Assembly (NCBI RefSeq): GCF_000145255.1
Contig: NC_014394.1
Span: 372,001-436,000, forward strand
Source of the DNA: Gallionella capsiferriformans ES-2
GTDB taxonomy: Bacteria > Pseudomonadota > Gammaproteobacteria > Burkholderiales > Gallionellaceae
Length of the DNA stretch: 64,000 nt
Direction of reading: 5' to 3'
Part shown: positions 18,988-30,046 of the stretch, in pieces
How positions within the stretch are numbered: the first letter of the stretch is position 1
Layout of the letters: each line of letters opens with the position of its first letter
Translations under genes and position numbers: made by a program
Notes under the pieces: model-generated
Told to the model about the DNA's origin: nothing
The model's database searches: none
The model's input: only the letters and a program-made list of their open reading frames with translations

Positions 18988-21711
18988 ATGATTTCAAAAG
19001 CACTTAAGAGTATTTTCGGTAGTCGCAACGATCGCCTGCTCAAGCAGTATCGGTCGACCGTCAAAGAGATTAATAAGCTTGAAGCTACGATGGCGACGCT
19101 CTCTGATGAGGCGTTGCGCGAAAAGACGATTAGCTTCAGGCAGCGTTTCGAACAGGGTGAGACGCTGGAGGCAATGTTGCCCGAAGCGTTTGCCGTGGTG
19201 CGCGAGGCAGGTACGCGCGCGCTGGGGATGCGTCACTACGATGTGCAGATGATAGGCGGTATGGTGCTGCATTACGGCAAGATCGCCGAGATGCGTACCG
19301 GCGAAGGTAAGACGCTGATGGCGACCCTGCCTGTTTATCTGAATGCAATTTCAGGGCGCGGTGTACACGTGGTCACCGTCAATGATTATCTGGCCTCGCG
19401 CGATGCGGCTTGGATGGGGAGACTCTACCGTTTTCTGGGGCTGAGTGTCGGTGTGATCGTATCGCAGATGCCATCGGATGAAAAACAAGCGGCTTATGCG
19501 GCTGACATCACCTACGGCACTAACAATGAATTCGGTTTTGATTACCTGCGCGACAATATGGCCAGCCAGATGGGCGAGCGCTTTCAGCGCAAACTCAACT
19601 ACGCCATTGTCGATGAAGTCGATTCGATCCTGATCGACGAGGCGCGTACCCCGCTGATTATTTCTGGGCAGGCGGAAGGCGACGTCAATGTCTATATGCA
19701 GATCAACGAACTGGTGCAGAAACTGGTGCGCCAGATCGAAGAAGAGGGGCCGGGAGACTATTCGGTCGATGAAAAAAATCATCAGATATTGTTGTCAGAA
19801 ATTGGTCACGAGCATGCCGAAAATATCCTGACCGAAGCGGGTCTTCTGCCGGAAAACGGCAGTTTGTATGACGCGGCGAACATCAGCTTGATTCATCATT
19901 TGTATGCGGCACTGCGCGCCCACGCGCTGTATCACAAGGATCAAAACTACGTGGTGCAGGATGGTGAAGTGGTCATCGTCGATGAGCATACTGGCCGGTT
20001 GATGTCGGGTCGTCGCTGGTCGGACGGCTTGCATCAGGCGGTCGAAGCCAAAGAAGGCGTTGAAATTAAGAAGGAAAATCAGACGCTTGCGTCGATTACC
20101 TTCCAGAATTATTTCCGTATGTACAACAAGCTGGGCGGTATGACGGGAACGGCAGACACCGAAGCTTACGAATTTCAGCAGATTTACAATCTGGAAACCG
20201 TCATCATCCCACCGAATCGTCCGACGGTACGTCGCGATATGATGGACAAGGTGTATTTGACGGCGATGGAAAAATATCGCGCGGTTATCGTCGATATCAA
20301 AGACTGTTACGAGCGCGGGCAGCCGGTACTGGTCGGTACGACGTCGATTGAGAATTCCGAATTGCTTTCGCATCTGTTGGAAAAGGAAAATCTGCCGCAT
20401 CAGGTGCTCAATGCCAAGCAGCATGCGCGTGAGGCGGAGATCGTCGCGCAAGCCGGGCAACCCAAGATGGTCACCATTGCAACGAATATGGCCGGACGTG
20501 GTACGGATATCGTGTTGGGCGGCAGTATCGAGCGTCAGATAGAAGCCGTACAAGGCGATGAGACGCTGGATGAAGCAGCTAAAATCGCGCAGATTGAGCA
20601 GTTGAAATCTACCTGGACGATCGTACACGAGCAGGTTATCAAGTGCGGCGGTTTGCATATTATCGGTACGGAGCGCCACGAATCGCGGCGCGTGGATAAT
20701 CAGTTGCGCGGCCGTTCGGGTCGTCAGGGAGATCCTGGATCGAGCCGCTTTTATCTGTCGCTGGAAGACCCGTTGCTGCGTATTTTTGCCTCCGATCGGG
20801 TTGCGGCGATCATGAATAAGTTCAAATTGCCTGAAGGCGAGGCGATTGAGCACGTCTGGGTGACACGCGCGATTGAAAATGCGCAGCGCAAGGTTGAGGC
20901 GCGCAATTTCGATATGCGTAAGCAGATCCTCGAATACGACGATGTGGCGAACGATCAGCGTAAGGTGATCTATCAGCAGCGCACTGAACTGCTCGAAAGC
21001 GATGATATTACCGAGACGGTGCAAGGCATGCGCGATAGCGTGCTGGACGATACGATCAGCCAGTACATCGTGCCGCACAGCATGGAAGAGCAATGGGATG
21101 TGCCAGGTCTTGAAAAGGCGCTTGCAGTTGAATTCCACCTTGAGCTGCCTCTGGCGCAATGGCTGGAAGAAGACAATAGTTTCAACGAGGCAGGACTGCG
21201 CAACCGTGTACTTGAAGAGGCCATGCAGCGCTATCGCGCCAAGGTCGAACTGGTGGGGGCTGACGGAATGCATCACTATGAGCGTGCCATCATGCTGCAG
21301 AGCGTCGATGTGCACTGGCGTGAGCATCTGGCAGCGCTTGATCAGTTGCGTCAGGGCATCCATCTGCGCGGCTATGCGCAGAAGAATCCGAAGCAGGAAT
21401 ACAAGCGCGAAGCCTTCGAATTGTTTTCATCTATGCTGGACGTCATCAAGCGCGAAGTGACTCAGGTATTGATGACGGTTCAGGTGCGCAGCGAGGCGGA
21501 AATCGAAGCGGTAGAAGCCACGACTGCCGTTGAAAATGTGCAGTATCACCATGCCGATTACGAAGAAGCGCTGGCTCAGGATGCGACCAGTGTGTCAACC
21601 GATGAGGCGGTTCAAACGTTTGTACGCGATGGGCGGAAAATTGGACGCAATGATCCTTGTCCCTGCGGTTCTGGAAAGAAATATAAACAGTGTCATGGAC
21701 AATTAAATTAA
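18988..21711 (+). CDS. secA: Preprotein translocase ATPase SecA
   Basis: Motor of the general secretion pathway, 907 aa. Walker A TGEGKT is at 104-109. [15 protein letters not shown] gives the Walker B region, and [14 protein letters not shown] with [20 protein letters not shown] marks the second helicase domain. The extreme C-terminus holds the zinc/SecB-binding motif with Cys891, Cys893, Cys902 and His903. Length is standard. TAAAAT at 18932-18937 with TTGAAT at 18911 (15-bp spacer) is a weak candidate promoter upstream. Confidence 0.98.
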   Translation: MISKALKSIFGSRNDRLLKQYRSTVKEINKLEATMATLSDEALREKTISFRQRFEQGETLEAMLPEAFAVVREAGTRALGMRHYDVQMIGGMVLHYGKIAEMRTGEGKTLMATLPVYLNAISGRGVHVVTVNDYLASRDAAWMGRLYRFLGLSVGVIVSQMPSDEKQAAYAADITYGTNNEFGFDYLRDNMASQMGERFQRKLNYAIVDEVDSILIDEARTPLIISGQAEGDVNVYMQINELVQKLVRQIEEEGPGDYSVDEKNHQILLSEIGHEHAENILTEAGLLPENGSLYDAANISLIHHLYAALRAHALYHKDQNYVVQDGEVVIVDEHTGRLMSGRRWSDGLHQAVEAKEGVEIKKENQTLASITFQNYFRMYNKLGGMTGTADTEAYEFQQIYNLETVIIPPNRPTVRRDMMDKVYLTAMEKYRAVIVDIKDCYERGQPVLVGTTSIENSELLSHLLEKENLPHQVLNAKQHAREAEIVAQAGQPKMVTIATNMAGRGTDIVLGGSIERQIEAVQGDETLDEAAKIAQIEQLKSTWTIVHEQVIKCGGLHIIGTERHESRRVDNQLRGRSGRQGDPGSSRFYLSLEDPLLRIFASDRVAAIMNKFKLPEGEAIEHVWVTRAIENAQRKVEARNFDMRKQILEYDDVANDQRKVIYQQRTELLESDDITETVQGMRDSVLDDTISQYIVPHSMEEQWDVPGLEKALAVEFHLELPLAQWLEEDNSFNEAGLRNRVLEEAMQRYRAKVELVGADGMHHYERAIMLQSVDVHWREHLAALDQLRQGIHLRGYAQKNPKQEYKREAFELFSSMLDVIKREVTQVLMTVQVRSEAEIEAVEATTAVENVQYHHADYEEALAQDATSVSTDEAVQTFVRDGRKIGRNDPCPCGSGKKYKQCHGQLN

Positions 21712-21723
21712 AAGGAGAATGCA

Positions 21724-22209
21724 ATGTCATTAGTAATTGATACGCTGCGCACCTCGCCGGTCACGGAAGAGTTGAGTCAGGCGGAAGTGGAAATTCTGGC
21801 AGGCTTGTTTGAAGTGCAGGAATTCAAAGCGGGCGATATCATCGTTCAGCCTAATGATGTGCAGCCTGATAATTTGTATATCCTCGCCTCGGGTGAAGTG
21901 GACGTTAAGATCGAAAGCGGTGGGGACGAGTCCACTGTGCATGTGCTAAAACCGGGCGATCTGGCCGGCATGATTACCTTTGCGGGCGGGGCTGCGACCC
22001 ACATCAGTGCGACTCTGTATGCGGTCGGACCGACCAAAGTGTTGAGCATGGCGCGCGCGCGTTTCGAAACGCTGATCAATACGCATCCTATGCTGGTTTA
22101 TCGCGTGATGCGCGGCATCATTCGCAATATGCACGGTATCGTGCGTCGTGTGAATATTGAATCTGCTGAGTTGTCGAATTACATCTACAAGACCGGTGGT
22201 CGTTACTAA
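21724..22209 (+). CDS. Cyclic nucleotide-binding-fold protein without a DNA-binding domain
   Basis: A 161-aa product consisting of a CRP-type beta-roll (about 25-115, including [30 protein letters not shown] and [15 protein letters not shown]) and a C-terminal helix. There is no helix-turn-helix, so it is not a CRP-type regulator by itself. The ribosome binding site AAAAGGAG is strong. It lies 12 bp after secA and 16 bp before argJ, so it is probably co-transcribed. Ligand and partner are not visible from sequence. Confidence 0.85.
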   Translation: MSLVIDTLRTSPVTEELSQAEVEILAGLFEVQEFKAGDIIVQPNDVQPDNLYILASGEVDVKIESGGDESTVHVLKPGDLAGMITFAGGAATHISATLYAVGPTKVLSMARARFETLINTHPMLVYRVMRGIIRNMHGIVRRVNIESAELSNYIYKTGGRY

Positions 22210-22225
22210 ATCTGAAGGAATATAC

Positions 22226-23455
22226 ATGCCGGTTAATCTGAATCCGCCCGTAGCAAAGCAACTGTTGCCCGTCGCGGGCGTCACCTTGGGTATCGCAGAA
22301 GCAAATATCAAGCGGGAAAACCGCAAGGATTTGCTGGTTATGCAGCTGTGCGAGGGTGCAAAAGTCGCCGGCGTGTTCACCCAAAATCGTTTTTGCGCGG
22401 CACCGGTGATTGTTGCGCGCGAGCATTTGGCCGCAGATGAAGGTATTCGTGCGCTGGTGGTTAATACCGGCAATGCGAATGCGGGCACCGGTGAACAAGG
22501 GCTGCTGGATGCGCGCATGACTTGCGCTGCGCTGGCAGGTTTGCTTGGCTGCAAGTCTAACCAGATCCTGCCATTTTCGACCGGCGTGATTATGGAACCG
22601 TTGCCTGTTGCGAAAATTGCCGCCGGGCTGCCTGCGGCCGTTGCCAATATGACAGGTGATAACTGGTTCGATGCGGCTCATGCCATCATGACCACCGATA
22701 TCGTCGCCAAGGCGATTTCAAAACAGGTCGTCGTTGAGGGCGTAACGGTCACGATCACGGGTATCGCCAAGGGGTCGGGCATGATCCATCCCAATATGGC
22801 GACTATGCTGGGCTATATCGCAACCGATGTGACTATCTCGCAGGCGCTGTTGCAACAGCTGGTGACCACGGCGGCAAACCGCTCTTTCAACTGCATCACC
22901 GTGGATGGCGATACCTCTACCAATGATGCGCTGATGCTGATTGCGACCGGACAAGCCGCGCACAATGAAGTGACGTCGCAGGATAGCGCAGTTTACGGCG
23001 TGTTGCTCGATGCAATCAGCGAGGTTGCGATTTATCTTGCGCAGGCAATCGTGCGTGACGGCGAAGGCGCGACTAAATTCATCACCGTCAAAATTGAAGG
23101 CGGGCGTGATGAAGAGGAGTGCAAAAAAATAGGGTACGCGATCGCACACTCTCCACTGGTTAAGACGGCGTTTTTCGCCTCAGACCCTAATCTGGGGCGT
23201 ATTCTGGCCGCAATCGGTTATGCGGGCGTAGAGGATCTGGACGTGTCGGCCCTCCAGCTGTATCTGGATGATGTGCTGGTCGCCGAAAATGGCGGTCGTG
23301 CCGCAAGTTATCAGGAGGCCGACGGTCAGCGCGTGATGGCTCAGTCTGATATCACCATCCGTGTGGTGTTAAACCGCAGCGATGTGAATGCGACGCTGTG
23401 GACTTGCGACTTTTCCTACGATTACGTCAAGATCAACGCCAGCTACCGCAGCTAA
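22226..23455 (+). CDS. argJ: Bifunctional glutamate N-acetyltransferase / amino-acid acetyltransferase ArgJ
   Basis: Arginine biosynthesis: transfers the acetyl group from N-acetylornithine to glutamate (and in bifunctional forms uses acetyl-CoA). The 409-aa precursor contains the self-cleavage motif [16 protein letters not shown], where the Thr after Ala becomes the N-terminal nucleophile of the beta chain. The ATG at 22226 follows TGAAGGAATATAC, a good ribosome binding site; an open frame 69 bp upstream overlaps the preceding gene and was not used. argC is at 28.2 kb in the same window, so arg genes are dispersed. Confidence 0.97.
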   Translation: MPVNLNPPVAKQLLPVAGVTLGIAEANIKRENRKDLLVMQLCEGAKVAGVFTQNRFCAAPVIVAREHLAADEGIRALVVNTGNANAGTGEQGLLDARMTCAALAGLLGCKSNQILPFSTGVIMEPLPVAKIAAGLPAAVANMTGDNWFDAAHAIMTTDIVAKAISKQVVVEGVTVTITGIAKGSGMIHPNMATMLGYIATDVTISQALLQQLVTTAANRSFNCITVDGDTSTNDALMLIATGQAAHNEVTSQDSAVYGVLLDAISEVAIYLAQAIVRDGEGATKFITVKIEGGRDEEECKKIGYAIAHSPLVKTAFFASDPNLGRILAAIGYAGVEDLDVSALQLYLDDVLVAENGGRAASYQEADGQRVMAQSDITIRVVLNRSDVNATLWTCDFSYDYVKINASYRS

Positions 23456-23458
23456 CCC

Positions 23459-24316
23459 TTGAGCGCGCTCAATCAGTTTTTGGCCCGCGCAGAAGGGTTG
23501 CTCGCGCGACTCGAGGGTATCGTGCCGGGGGCTGCTGTGCAGGCGCCCGACTGGGCGATCGCTGCGGCCTTTCGCTGGGATCACCGGCAGCGCATTCTGT
23601 CGCCGGTGGCCAATTTTCAGCGCATACGCTTAGCTGACCTGCTCGGTATCGACGACCAGAAGCAACGCATACAGCAAAATACCCGTCAATTCGTCGCTGG
23701 GGGTACAGCCAATAATGTGCTGCTGTCGGGTGCGCGCGGTACCGGAAAATCATCTCTGGTTAAAGCCTTGCTCAATGAATATGCCGATGCCGGTTTGCGC
23801 GTGATTCAGATCGACAAGCAGGGATTGACGGATTTGCCTGTCATTGTGGGGCTGGTCGAGGGGCGGGCTGAGCGCTTTATTCTGTATTGTGACGATTTGT
23901 CGTTCAATGCCGATGAAGAGGGTTACCAGACCCTCAAAGCGGCACTCGATGGGGATCTGGTGGCGTTTTCCGATAATTTGCTGATCTATGCGACGTCGAA
24001 CCGCCGCCATCTGATGCCCGATTACATGAGTGATAATCTCGCGACGCGCTATGACGGCGACGAGATTCACCCCGCCGAAAGCGTCGAAGAGAAAGTTTCG
24101 TTATCCGAACGCTTTGGTCTGTGGATTTCCTTTTATCCGTTCAGTCAGGATGAGTATCTGGCGATTTGTGAGCGCTGGTTGCAGTATCACGGCAGGCGGG
24201 GCGGTATGACGGATGAAGTGCGCCGCGCCGCGCTGCAATGGTCGCTGTCACGCGGGTCGCGCAGCGGTCGTGTGGCGGGACAGTTTGCAAAAGACTGGTG
24301 TGGCCGACAGGCGTAG
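23459..24316 (+). CDS. DUF815-family P-loop ATPase
   Basis: A 285-aa AAA-like ATPase. Walker A GARGTGKSS is at 91-99 and a Walker B-like ILYCDDLSF is near 141-149. The start is TTG at 23459, 3 bp after the argJ stop. The N-terminus (SALNQFLARAEGLLARLEGIVPG) matches the helical start typical of this family, so TTG is preferred to any internal ATG. The cellular role of DUF815 ATPases is not established. It converges with cimA across only 11 bp. Confidence 0.9.
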   Translation: MSALNQFLARAEGLLARLEGIVPGAAVQAPDWAIAAAFRWDHRQRILSPVANFQRIRLADLLGIDDQKQRIQQNTRQFVAGGTANNVLLSGARGTGKSSLVKALLNEYADAGLRVIQIDKQGLTDLPVIVGLVEGRAERFILYCDDLSFNADEEGYQTLKAALDGDLVAFSDNLLIYATSNRRHLMPDYMSDNLATRYDGDEIHPAESVEEKVSLSERFGLWISFYPFSQDEYLAICERWLQYHGRRGGMTDEVRRAALQWSLSRGSRSGRVAGQFAKDWCGRQA

Positions 24317-24327
24317 CGTTTCACCCT

Positions 24328-25884
24328 TCAGTTGAGTTTCACCAGTGCATATTCCAGGCTGTCCGAGAGCGCCCGCCAGCTCGCTTCGATGATGTTGGCG
24401 CTTGCCCCTACCGTCGTCCATACATGTCCGCCCCCCTGAAACGTAATCAGTACGCGGATCTGTGCTGAAGTGCCGTTGGCGCTGTCCAGGATGCGCACCT
24501 TATAGTCGATCAGGCGTACCGTGGTGAGCACCGGATAGACGCCAGCCAGCGCGCTGCGCAGCGCAGTGGAGAGCGCGTTGACCGGACCGTTACCCTCGGC
24601 TGCGACGAACTTAGTTTCGCCATTGACTTTGACTTTGACCGTGGCCTCAGACAGCAGGCCGCGACTCTGACGTTTTTCCGTAATCACGAAATAGTCGATC
24701 AGCTCGAACGGTTGAACATAATCGCTGCGTAAGCGGTGCAGCATCAGCTCTACGCTGGCCTCTGCCGCTTCGAAGGTGAACCCTTCGTGCTCCAGGTGCT
24801 TGATGTGGCCCAGCACGCGTTGTGCGTCGTCGTTGTTGAGATCGATCCCGAGCGATTTTGCATGAAACTGGATATTGCCGCGTCCAGACAGCTCAGAGAC
24901 GACCGAGCGCGTCTCATTGCCGACAAGCTGAGGGTCAATGTGCTGATAGGTGTCTGCCGCCTTGAGCATCGCTGCGACATGGATGCCGCCCTTGTGTGCG
25001 AACGCGCTGCGACCGATGTAGGGGGCGTGATTATAGTGTTTTAAGTTGACTACTTCGGCGACGTACTGGGCGAGTGAGGTCAACTCGCGCAGTTGTTCAG
25101 CTTTTACAACCTTCCTGTCCATCTTGAGTTGCAGATTGGGAATGATGGTGGTCAGATTGGCGTTGCCGACGCGTTCGCCATAGCCATTAATGGTGCCCTG
25201 TACCTGAGTGCAGCCCCCGCGCACGGCCGCCAGAGAATTGGCGACGCCGCAGCCGGTATCGTTGTGGCAATGTACGCCCAGTGGGGTTGGGATATGCTGG
25301 CGCACTTCGCGGACGATTTCCTCAACTTCCCAGGGGAGCTTGCCGCCGTTGGTCTCGCACAGCACCAGCCAGTCGGCTCCCGCCTCGGTCGCTGCCCGTA
25401 ACGACGCCAGCGCATAGTCTTTATTGGCGAGAAACCCGTCGAAAAAATGTTCGGCATCGAACATCACTTCGCGCCCGTTTTGCTTCATGTAGGCCACGCT
25501 GTCCCGTATCATCGCGAGGTTTTCCTCGAGAGAGGCCGCGAGCACCAGTTTAACGTGGTAATCAGAACTTTTGCCTACCATGGTGACGACCGGCGTTTTT
25601 GCAGCTAACAACGCTTCAAGGTTGCTGTCTTCCTCGCAGCTTTTATTCTTTTGCCGTGTGCGACCGAATGCGGCAAGCTTTGCGCCACCCAACTCCAGCT
25701 TTGCAGCACGCGCGAAAAATTCCGCATCTTTGGGGTTGGAGCCCGGCCAGCCCCCTTCGATGTAGTGAAAGCCAAAATCGCCCAGACGTTTGGCGATGAT
25801 CAGCTTGTCGTCAACGGACAGGGAGATATCTTCACGCTGGGTGCCATCGCGCAGTGTGGTGTCATAAAGAAAGACTTGGCTCAT
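24328..25884 (-). CDS. cimA: (R)-citramalate synthase CimA
   Basis: Condenses pyruvate and acetyl-CoA to citramalate, the threonine-independent entry to isoleucine synthesis. At 518 aa it has the LeuA/CimA-type TIM barrel (LYDTTLRDGTQRE at residues 6-18, metal-binding HCHNDTGCGVANS) and a C-terminal regulatory domain. The motif GWPGSNPKDAEFF favours citramalate synthase over isopropylmalate synthase, but substrate choice is inferred from overall resemblance. It is the last gene of a minus-strand group ydcF-osmC-cimA, 40 bp after osmC. Confidence 0.9.
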   Translation of the reverse strand: MSQVFLYDTTLRDGTQREDISLSVDDKLIIAKRLGDFGFHYIEGGWPGSNPKDAEFFARAAKLELGGAKLAAFGRTRQKNKSCEEDSNLEALLAAKTPVVTMVGKSSDYHVKLVLAASLEENLAMIRDSVAYMKQNGREVMFDAEHFFDGFLANKDYALASLRAATEAGADWLVLCETNGGKLPWEVEEIVREVRQHIPTPLGVHCHNDTGCGVANSLAAVRGGCTQVQGTINGYGERVGNANLTTIIPNLQLKMDRKVVKAEQLRELTSLAQYVAEVVNLKHYNHAPYIGRSAFAHKGGIHVAAMLKAADTYQHIDPQLVGNETRSVVSELSGRGNIQFHAKSLGIDLNNDDAQRVLGHIKHLEHEGFTFEAAEASVELMLHRLRSDYVQPFELIDYFVITEKRQSRGLLSEATVKVKVNGETKFVAAEGNGPVNALSTALRSALAGVYPVLTTVRLIDYKVRILDSANGTSAQIRVLITFQGGGHVWTTVGASANIIEASWRALSDSLEYALVKLN

Positions 25885-25924
25885 GGTATCGGGCTTAAAT
25901 GATTGAAACTTAAAAAACTAGGAT

Positions 25925-26347
25925 TTAATCCTGTTCCTGAATGACTTCAAAATCGTGCGTCACAAGGGCGGTGGCGCCCAGCATGATAGACGCGGAGCAA
26001 TATTTTTCGGCTGACAGTTTGATGGCCTTTTCGACGACTTCAGGCTTGATGTTGCGGCCTTTGACGACGAAGTGCATGTGGATCTTAGTAAAGACTTTCG
26101 GGTCGGTCTCGGCGCGTTCCGCATCGAGTTCGACATAGCAGTCGGTCACCGCCTGACGACTTTTTTTTAGTATCGACATCACATCAAAACTGGTGCAGCC
26201 GCCAGCGCCCAGCAGCAGCATTTCCATCGGGCGCGGGCCAAGATTGCGACCGCCTGCAGCCGGCGCGCCATCCATCAGTACCGCATGGTTGCTTTCGGTC
26301 TCGCCTAAGAAGGCGACATTTTCTACCCATTTAACGCGTGCTTTCAT
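25925..26347 (-). CDS. OsmC family protein (YhfA-like)
   Basis: A 140-aa OsmC/Ohr-fold protein. The two conserved cysteines are present: Cys51 in GAGGCTSFDV and Cys117 in EKYCSASIML. This arrangement supports thiol-dependent peroxide reduction in family members, though the YhfA-like branch has no firmly established substrate. It sits 16 bp downstream of the ydcF-like gene and 40 bp upstream of cimA on the same strand. Confidence 0.9.
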   Translation of the reverse strand: MKARVKWVENVAFLGETESNHAVLMDGAPAAGGRNLGPRPMEMLLLGAGGCTSFDVMSILKKSRQAVTDCYVELDAERAETDPKVFTKIHMHFVVKGRNIKPEVVEKAIKLSAEKYCSASIMLGATALVTHDFEVIQEQD

Positions 26348-26363
26348 CTGACTGTCCTTAGTG

Positions 26364-27128
26364 TTAACCGTGAATGCGTAATTTTGCCTGATACCAGAGC
26401 AATCCGATCACTTCATGCACAAATATTTTACTGTCGCGCAGTGCTTCCGCGCGGGGTATGAAGGCTAACAGGTTAGTCTGGTAACGGGTGGTGAAACAAG
26501 TGGGCGCTTCGATGACTACAAAACCTGCCGCGCGAAATGCGGCGGCCGAACGCAGCATGTGCCACGCGTGCGTGACCAGATAGATGTCTCGTATGCCAGC
26601 CTTTTGCAAGGTTTGGTACGAATAGCGTGCATTTTCGAACGTGTTGTCGGATGCGTCTTCCGTCCAGCGTGCCGGTATACGAAAATCCTCTTCAAGGACT
26701 GTGCGCATCTGGTGCGCTTCAGAGGTGCCATTGCCTAACGGTTTTCCGCCGGTGACCAATATTGGTGCATTGAGCTCGCGCTGTAGTCTTGCGCCATAGC
26801 GCAGGCGAAGCAGCGTGGCTTCGCTGACCGTGTCCTGATTGTCGTACTCCGGGGCGTGAAAGTAAGTCCCGCCGCCTAGTATGACAATCGCCGACGCTTT
26901 CGGGCTGTCAGCGGTCAGTGCGTGCGTCTGGTTTTCCAGCAGGTGCAATGCGCCTTCAGCAAAGTAAGGCGTGGAGGCGATCCAGAGCAGAACCAGCGCG
27001 CTTGTGCAAAGCGCGCGTGCAAATTTCGGCTGGCGATAAAATAAGTATATCCCGGCGAGCAGGAGCAGCAGCAGACTCAGCGGAGGGAGTAAAAACGCGC
27101 TGGTGAGATTGGTGATGAACCAGGACAT
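26364..27128 (-). CDS. YdcF/ElyC-like DUF218 membrane protein
   Basis: A 254-aa protein with two N-terminal membrane segments (about 9-30 and 38-56) and a DUF218 domain: AIVILGGGTYFHAPEYDNQDTVSEATLLRLRYGARLQRELNAPILVTGGKP, then EDASDNTFENARYSY and YLVTHAWHMLRSAAAFRAAG. The ElyC-type branch is linked to envelope and peptidoglycan integrity. Here that role is inference from family. It is divergent from rplM and first in a minus-strand group with osmC and cimA. Confidence 0.88.
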   Translation of the reverse strand: MSWFITNLTSAFLLPPLSLLLLLLAGIYLFYRQPKFARALCTSALVLLWIASTPYFAEGALHLLENQTHALTADSPKASAIVILGGGTYFHAPEYDNQDTVSEATLLRLRYGARLQRELNAPILVTGGKPLGNGTSEAHQMRTVLEEDFRIPARWTEDASDNTFENARYSYQTLQKAGIRDIYLVTHAWHMLRSAAAFRAAGFVVIEAPTCFTTRYQTNLLAFIPRAEALRDSKIFVHEVIGLLWYQAKLRIHG

Positions 27129-27258
27129 GAGTGCGGTATGAAGACAAGATAAGCTATCATATTACAATTCAACGAGGCAATTGCACTGTGCTTTGTGGGC
27201 TATCGATAATAAAGCCCCCATTCGGTTCTCGTGTTTTCAGTGTAAATGAAAATATAAT

Positions 27259-27287
27259 TTGACATGAGTGGGGGGGTGGACTAGAAT
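27259..27287 (+). promoter_or_regulatory. Sigma-70 promoter of rplM-rpsI
   Basis: TTGACA (27259-27264), a 17-bp spacer and TAGAAT (27282-27287). Transcription should start near 27294, giving a leader of about 39 nt. The bases after the -10 form the GC-rich discriminator TCGCGCCCT, as at rpsU. Confidence 0.88.
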
Positions 27288-27332
27288 TCGCGCCCTTCGA
27301 GGTTTCAATATAGAATTTTAGGGTTAGTGGAT

Positions 27333-27770
27333 ATGAAAACATTTTCCGCAAAAGCACACGAAGTCCAGCACGAATGGCTTCTTGTTGATGCTGCTGATCA
27401 AGTGCTCGGCCGTCTGGCAGCACAAATTGCTTCGCGTCTGCGTGGCAAGCATAAAGCAATTTACACCCCACACGTGGATACCGGCGATTTCGTCGTAGTC
27501 ATCAATGCGGATAAATTGCGAGTAACAGGTAACAAGGCTGAAGCTAAACTGTACCACCGTCACACAGGTTATCCTGGCGGTTTGTACACGACTAACTTCA
27601 CCAAGATGCAAGGTCGTCATCCGGCCCGCGTTCTGGAAAAAGCCGTCAAGGGCATGTTGCCTAAAGGCCCTTTGGGCTACGCGATGTTGCGCAAAATGAA
27701 GGTATATGCAGGTCCTGCACATCCTCATGAAGCACAACAACCGACACTCATTAACTTGTTGAAGGCTTAA
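27333..27770 (+). CDS. rplM: 50S ribosomal protein L13
   Basis: Large-subunit protein of 145 aa with the family signature region ([53 protein letters not shown]). The ATG at 27333 matches the canonical MKTF start; a GTG two codons upstream was not chosen. It is transcribed from the strong promoter at 27259-27287 and is directly followed by rpsI, the conserved bacterial pair. Confidence 0.98.
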   Translation: MKTFSAKAHEVQHEWLLVDAADQVLGRLAAQIASRLRGKHKAIYTPHVDTGDFVVVINADKLRVTGNKAEAKLYHRHTGYPGGLYTTNFTKMQGRHPARVLEKAVKGMLPKGPLGYAMLRKMKVYAGPAHPHEAQQPTLINLLKA

Positions 27771-27772
27771 TC

Positions 27773-28165
27773 ATGACGGTCTCTTATAACTACGGAACAG
27801 GTCGCCGCAAAAGCGCGGTAGCACGTGTATTCATCAAGGCCGGCAAGGGCGATATCATCGTCAATGACAAGCCAGTTGATGTGTACTTCTCACGTGAAAC
27901 AGGCCGCATGATTGTGCGTCAACCTTTGGGCTTGACCGATACACTGGGTCAGTTCGATATCATGGTTAACGTATCAGGCGGCGGTGAAAACGGCCAGGCG
28001 GGTGCAGTGCGTCACGGTATTACACGCGCTCTGATTGACTACAACGCAGACTTTAAGCCTGTGTTGAAGGCAGCGGGTCTGGTGACACGTGATGCTCGTG
28101 AAGTTGAACGTAAGAAAGTCGGTCTGCGTAAAGCTCGCCGCAGGAAACAGTTCTCCAAGCGTTAA
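27773..28165 (+). CDS. rpsI: 30S ribosomal protein S9
   Basis: Small-subunit protein of 130 aa. It contains [22 protein letters not shown] and the basic C-terminal tail ending [17 protein letters not shown], which reaches the P-site tRNA. It begins 2 bp after the rplM stop and is followed by an intrinsic terminator, so rplM-rpsI is a self-contained operon. Confidence 0.98.
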   Translation: MTVSYNYGTGRRKSAVARVFIKAGKGDIIVNDKPVDVYFSRETGRMIVRQPLGLTDTLGQFDIMVNVSGGGENGQAGAVRHGITRALIDYNADFKPVLKAAGLVTRDAREVERKKVGLRKARRRKQFSKR

Positions 28166-28182
28166 TCGTTTGGTTGGATCAC

Positions 28183-28206
28183 AAAAACCGCCTTCGGGCG
28201 GTTTTT
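28183..28206 (+). terminator. Intrinsic terminator of rplM-rpsI
   Basis: Perfect 10-bp stem AAAAACCGCC/GGCGGTTTTT closed by a TTCG tetraloop (28193-28196) and ending in a T-run. It lies 18 bp after the rpsI stop. Confidence 0.95.
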
Positions 28207-28247
28207 GTTTTGGTGTATCATGCCGCGTGATTTTAAAGGGGGCAGCG

Positions 28248-29276
28248 ATGATTAAAGTGGGCATAGTAGGCGGTACAGGGTATACAGGCGTTGAGTTGCT
28301 GCGACTGTTGGTCTTACATCCAGAGGTTACCTTGCAGGTAATTACCTCGCGCGCCGATGCGGGTACGCGCGTTGATCAGATGTTTCCCAGTCTGCGCGGT
28401 TTGGTCGATTTGCTGTTCGTACATCCGGACGAGGCGCATTTAGAGCAGTGCGATGCCGTGTTCTTTGCGACCCCGAACGGGATTGCGATGCAGCAGACGC
28501 GCGCACTATTGGAAGCGGGCGTCAGGGTGATCGATCTGGCCGCAGATTTTCGCTTGCAGGACATCGCCTCGTGGGAGGCATGGTATGGCATGACGCACGC
28601 CTGTCCTGATCTGGTCGCCGAAGCCGTGTATGGCTTACCTGAAGTCAACCGTGAACAAATCAAGACGGCCCGTTTGATCGCCAATCCGGGTTGCTATCCG
28701 ACCGCGGTACAACTGGGTTTTTTCCCGTTGCTGGAAGCGGGCGTTATTGAAGCGGGTAGTCTGATCGCCGATGCGAAGTCGGGCGTGTCAGGCGCAGGAC
28801 GCAAGGCGGAAATTCCGGCGTTGTTTGCTGAGGCGGGTGATAATTTTAAAGCCTATGGGGTTGCAGGTCATCGTCATCTGCCGGAGATCAAGCAGGGGTT
28901 GGCGCGCGTATCAGGTAACGGCGTCGGGCTTACTTTTGTGCCGCATTTGACGCCTTTGATACGCGGCATCCATGCAACGCTGTACGGTAAGCTCACACGT
29001 GATGTTGATTTGCAGGCCCTGTTCGAGGCGCGCTACGCCGATGAGCCATTCGTCGATGTGATGCCGGCGGGCAGCCATCCTGAGACGCGCTCGGTCAGAG
29101 GCTCAAACCGGTGTCGCATCGCGGTACACCGCCCGCAAGGCGGTGATACGGTCGTGGTGTTGTCGGTGATCGACAATCTGGTCAAGGGGGCTGCGGGTCA
29201 GGCTGTACAGAACTTGAACATCATGTTCGATTTTCCTGAGGCCATGGCGTTGAATATCGTACCGTTGTTGCCGTAA
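28248..29276 (+). CDS. argC: N-acetyl-gamma-glutamyl-phosphate reductase ArgC
   Basis: NADPH-dependent third step of arginine synthesis. The 342-aa product has the nucleotide-binding start [18 protein letters not shown] and catalytic Cys149 in [16 protein letters not shown] and GHRHLPEI follow. The ATG at 28248 has AAAGGGGGCAGC upstream. Longer upstream read-through would cross the rpsI terminator and was rejected. Confidence 0.97.
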   Translation: MIKVGIVGGTGYTGVELLRLLVLHPEVTLQVITSRADAGTRVDQMFPSLRGLVDLLFVHPDEAHLEQCDAVFFATPNGIAMQQTRALLEAGVRVIDLAADFRLQDIASWEAWYGMTHACPDLVAEAVYGLPEVNREQIKTARLIANPGCYPTAVQLGFFPLLEAGVIEAGSLIADAKSGVSGAGRKAEIPALFAEAGDNFKAYGVAGHRHLPEIKQGLARVSGNGVGLTFVPHLTPLIRGIHATLYGKLTRDVDLQALFEARYADEPFVDVMPAGSHPETRSVRGSNRCRIAVHRPQGGDTVVVLSVIDNLVKGAAGQAVQNLNIMFDFPEAMALNIVPLLP

Positions 29277-29330
29277 TGCCTGCGCGAGGCGGTTATTAAA
29301 GCGTGGCGGCGTGCCAGACGCGGCTTCAGT

Positions 29331-30032
29331 ATGAGGCCGCTGTCGGTTCGTCCGCATATTGCCTGGTATTATCGCTGGAGTATGGTGTTGCCCTTCGTGC
29401 TGGCGGCGGCTGGTCTGGTCTGGTACGCTTACATCAGCGGGTTGGAGTTGGCCGGTTTTCGCAGTGGTGAATCCGAGCGTGCAATGACAGGGTTGCAGGA
29501 GAAATTAGCCAAAGTCACGCTGGAGAATAGCCAGCTTGGCAGTCAAGTTGCGCAATTTCAGCAGCAACTACAGGTTGAGCAGGGGCGTAGCGGGGAGACT
29601 GCACGTCAGTTGCAGAACCTCACGGCAGAAAATGCCCGTTTACAGGATGATTTAAATTTTTTCCAGAATCTAACCGCTGCCAGCGGTAAGGAAGGTGAGT
29701 TTGCCATTCATAGGCTCACGCTGGAACGCGATAAAATCCCCGGAGAATATCGTGTGAGGATGTTGCTGGTGCAGAGCGGTCAGCACGGCAAAGAGTTTTC
29801 CGGAGGCTATCAGCTCGTTGGGACTGTGGTGCAAAACGGGCGCGAAGTAACGCAGCTATTCCCCTCCGCAGAATCAGGGCTTGCGCAGTTTTCACTGAAA
29901 TTCAAGTATTATCAGCGTCTGGAGCAAACTCTGCGGCTTCCCGCAGATGTGCAATTGAAGAGTGTGCAGGTTAGACTGTTTGAACAGGGGATGCGCGAAC
30001 CCAAAATCAGACAGAGTGTTAATCTTTTGTAG
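29331..30032 (+). CDS. Membrane-anchored coiled-coil protein (DUF6776-like)
   Basis: A 233-aa protein with a short cytoplasmic start, one membrane segment (about residues 16-37), a long coiled coil (about 48-112) and a C-terminal beta-rich domain (IHRLTLERDKIPGEYRVRMLLVQSGQ onward). It is placed 15 bp before the bactofilin gene, a pairing seen in other betaproteobacteria. A role in envelope or cell-shape processes together with bactofilin is inference from neighbourhood. Confidence 0.8.
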   Translation: MRPLSVRPHIAWYYRWSMVLPFVLAAAGLVWYAYISGLELAGFRSGESERAMTGLQEKLAKVTLENSQLGSQVAQFQQQLQVEQGRSGETARQLQNLTAENARLQDDLNFFQNLTAASGKEGEFAIHRLTLERDKIPGEYRVRMLLVQSGQHGKEFSGGYQLVGTVVQNGREVTQLFPSAESGLAQFSLKFKYYQRLEQTLRLPADVQLKSVQVRLFEQGMREPKIRQSVNLL

Positions 30033-30046
30033 TCAGGGAGACGCGT

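Noticed and set aside
19795-21363. 522-codon open frame antisense to secA
   Set aside because: It lies fully inside secA, has no domain resemblance and biased composition, and is a codon-use shadow of a GC-rich gene.
28089-28247. Extended N-terminus for ArgC
   Set aside because: It would cross the rpsI terminator and the end of rpsI; the conserved Rossmann start is at 28248.
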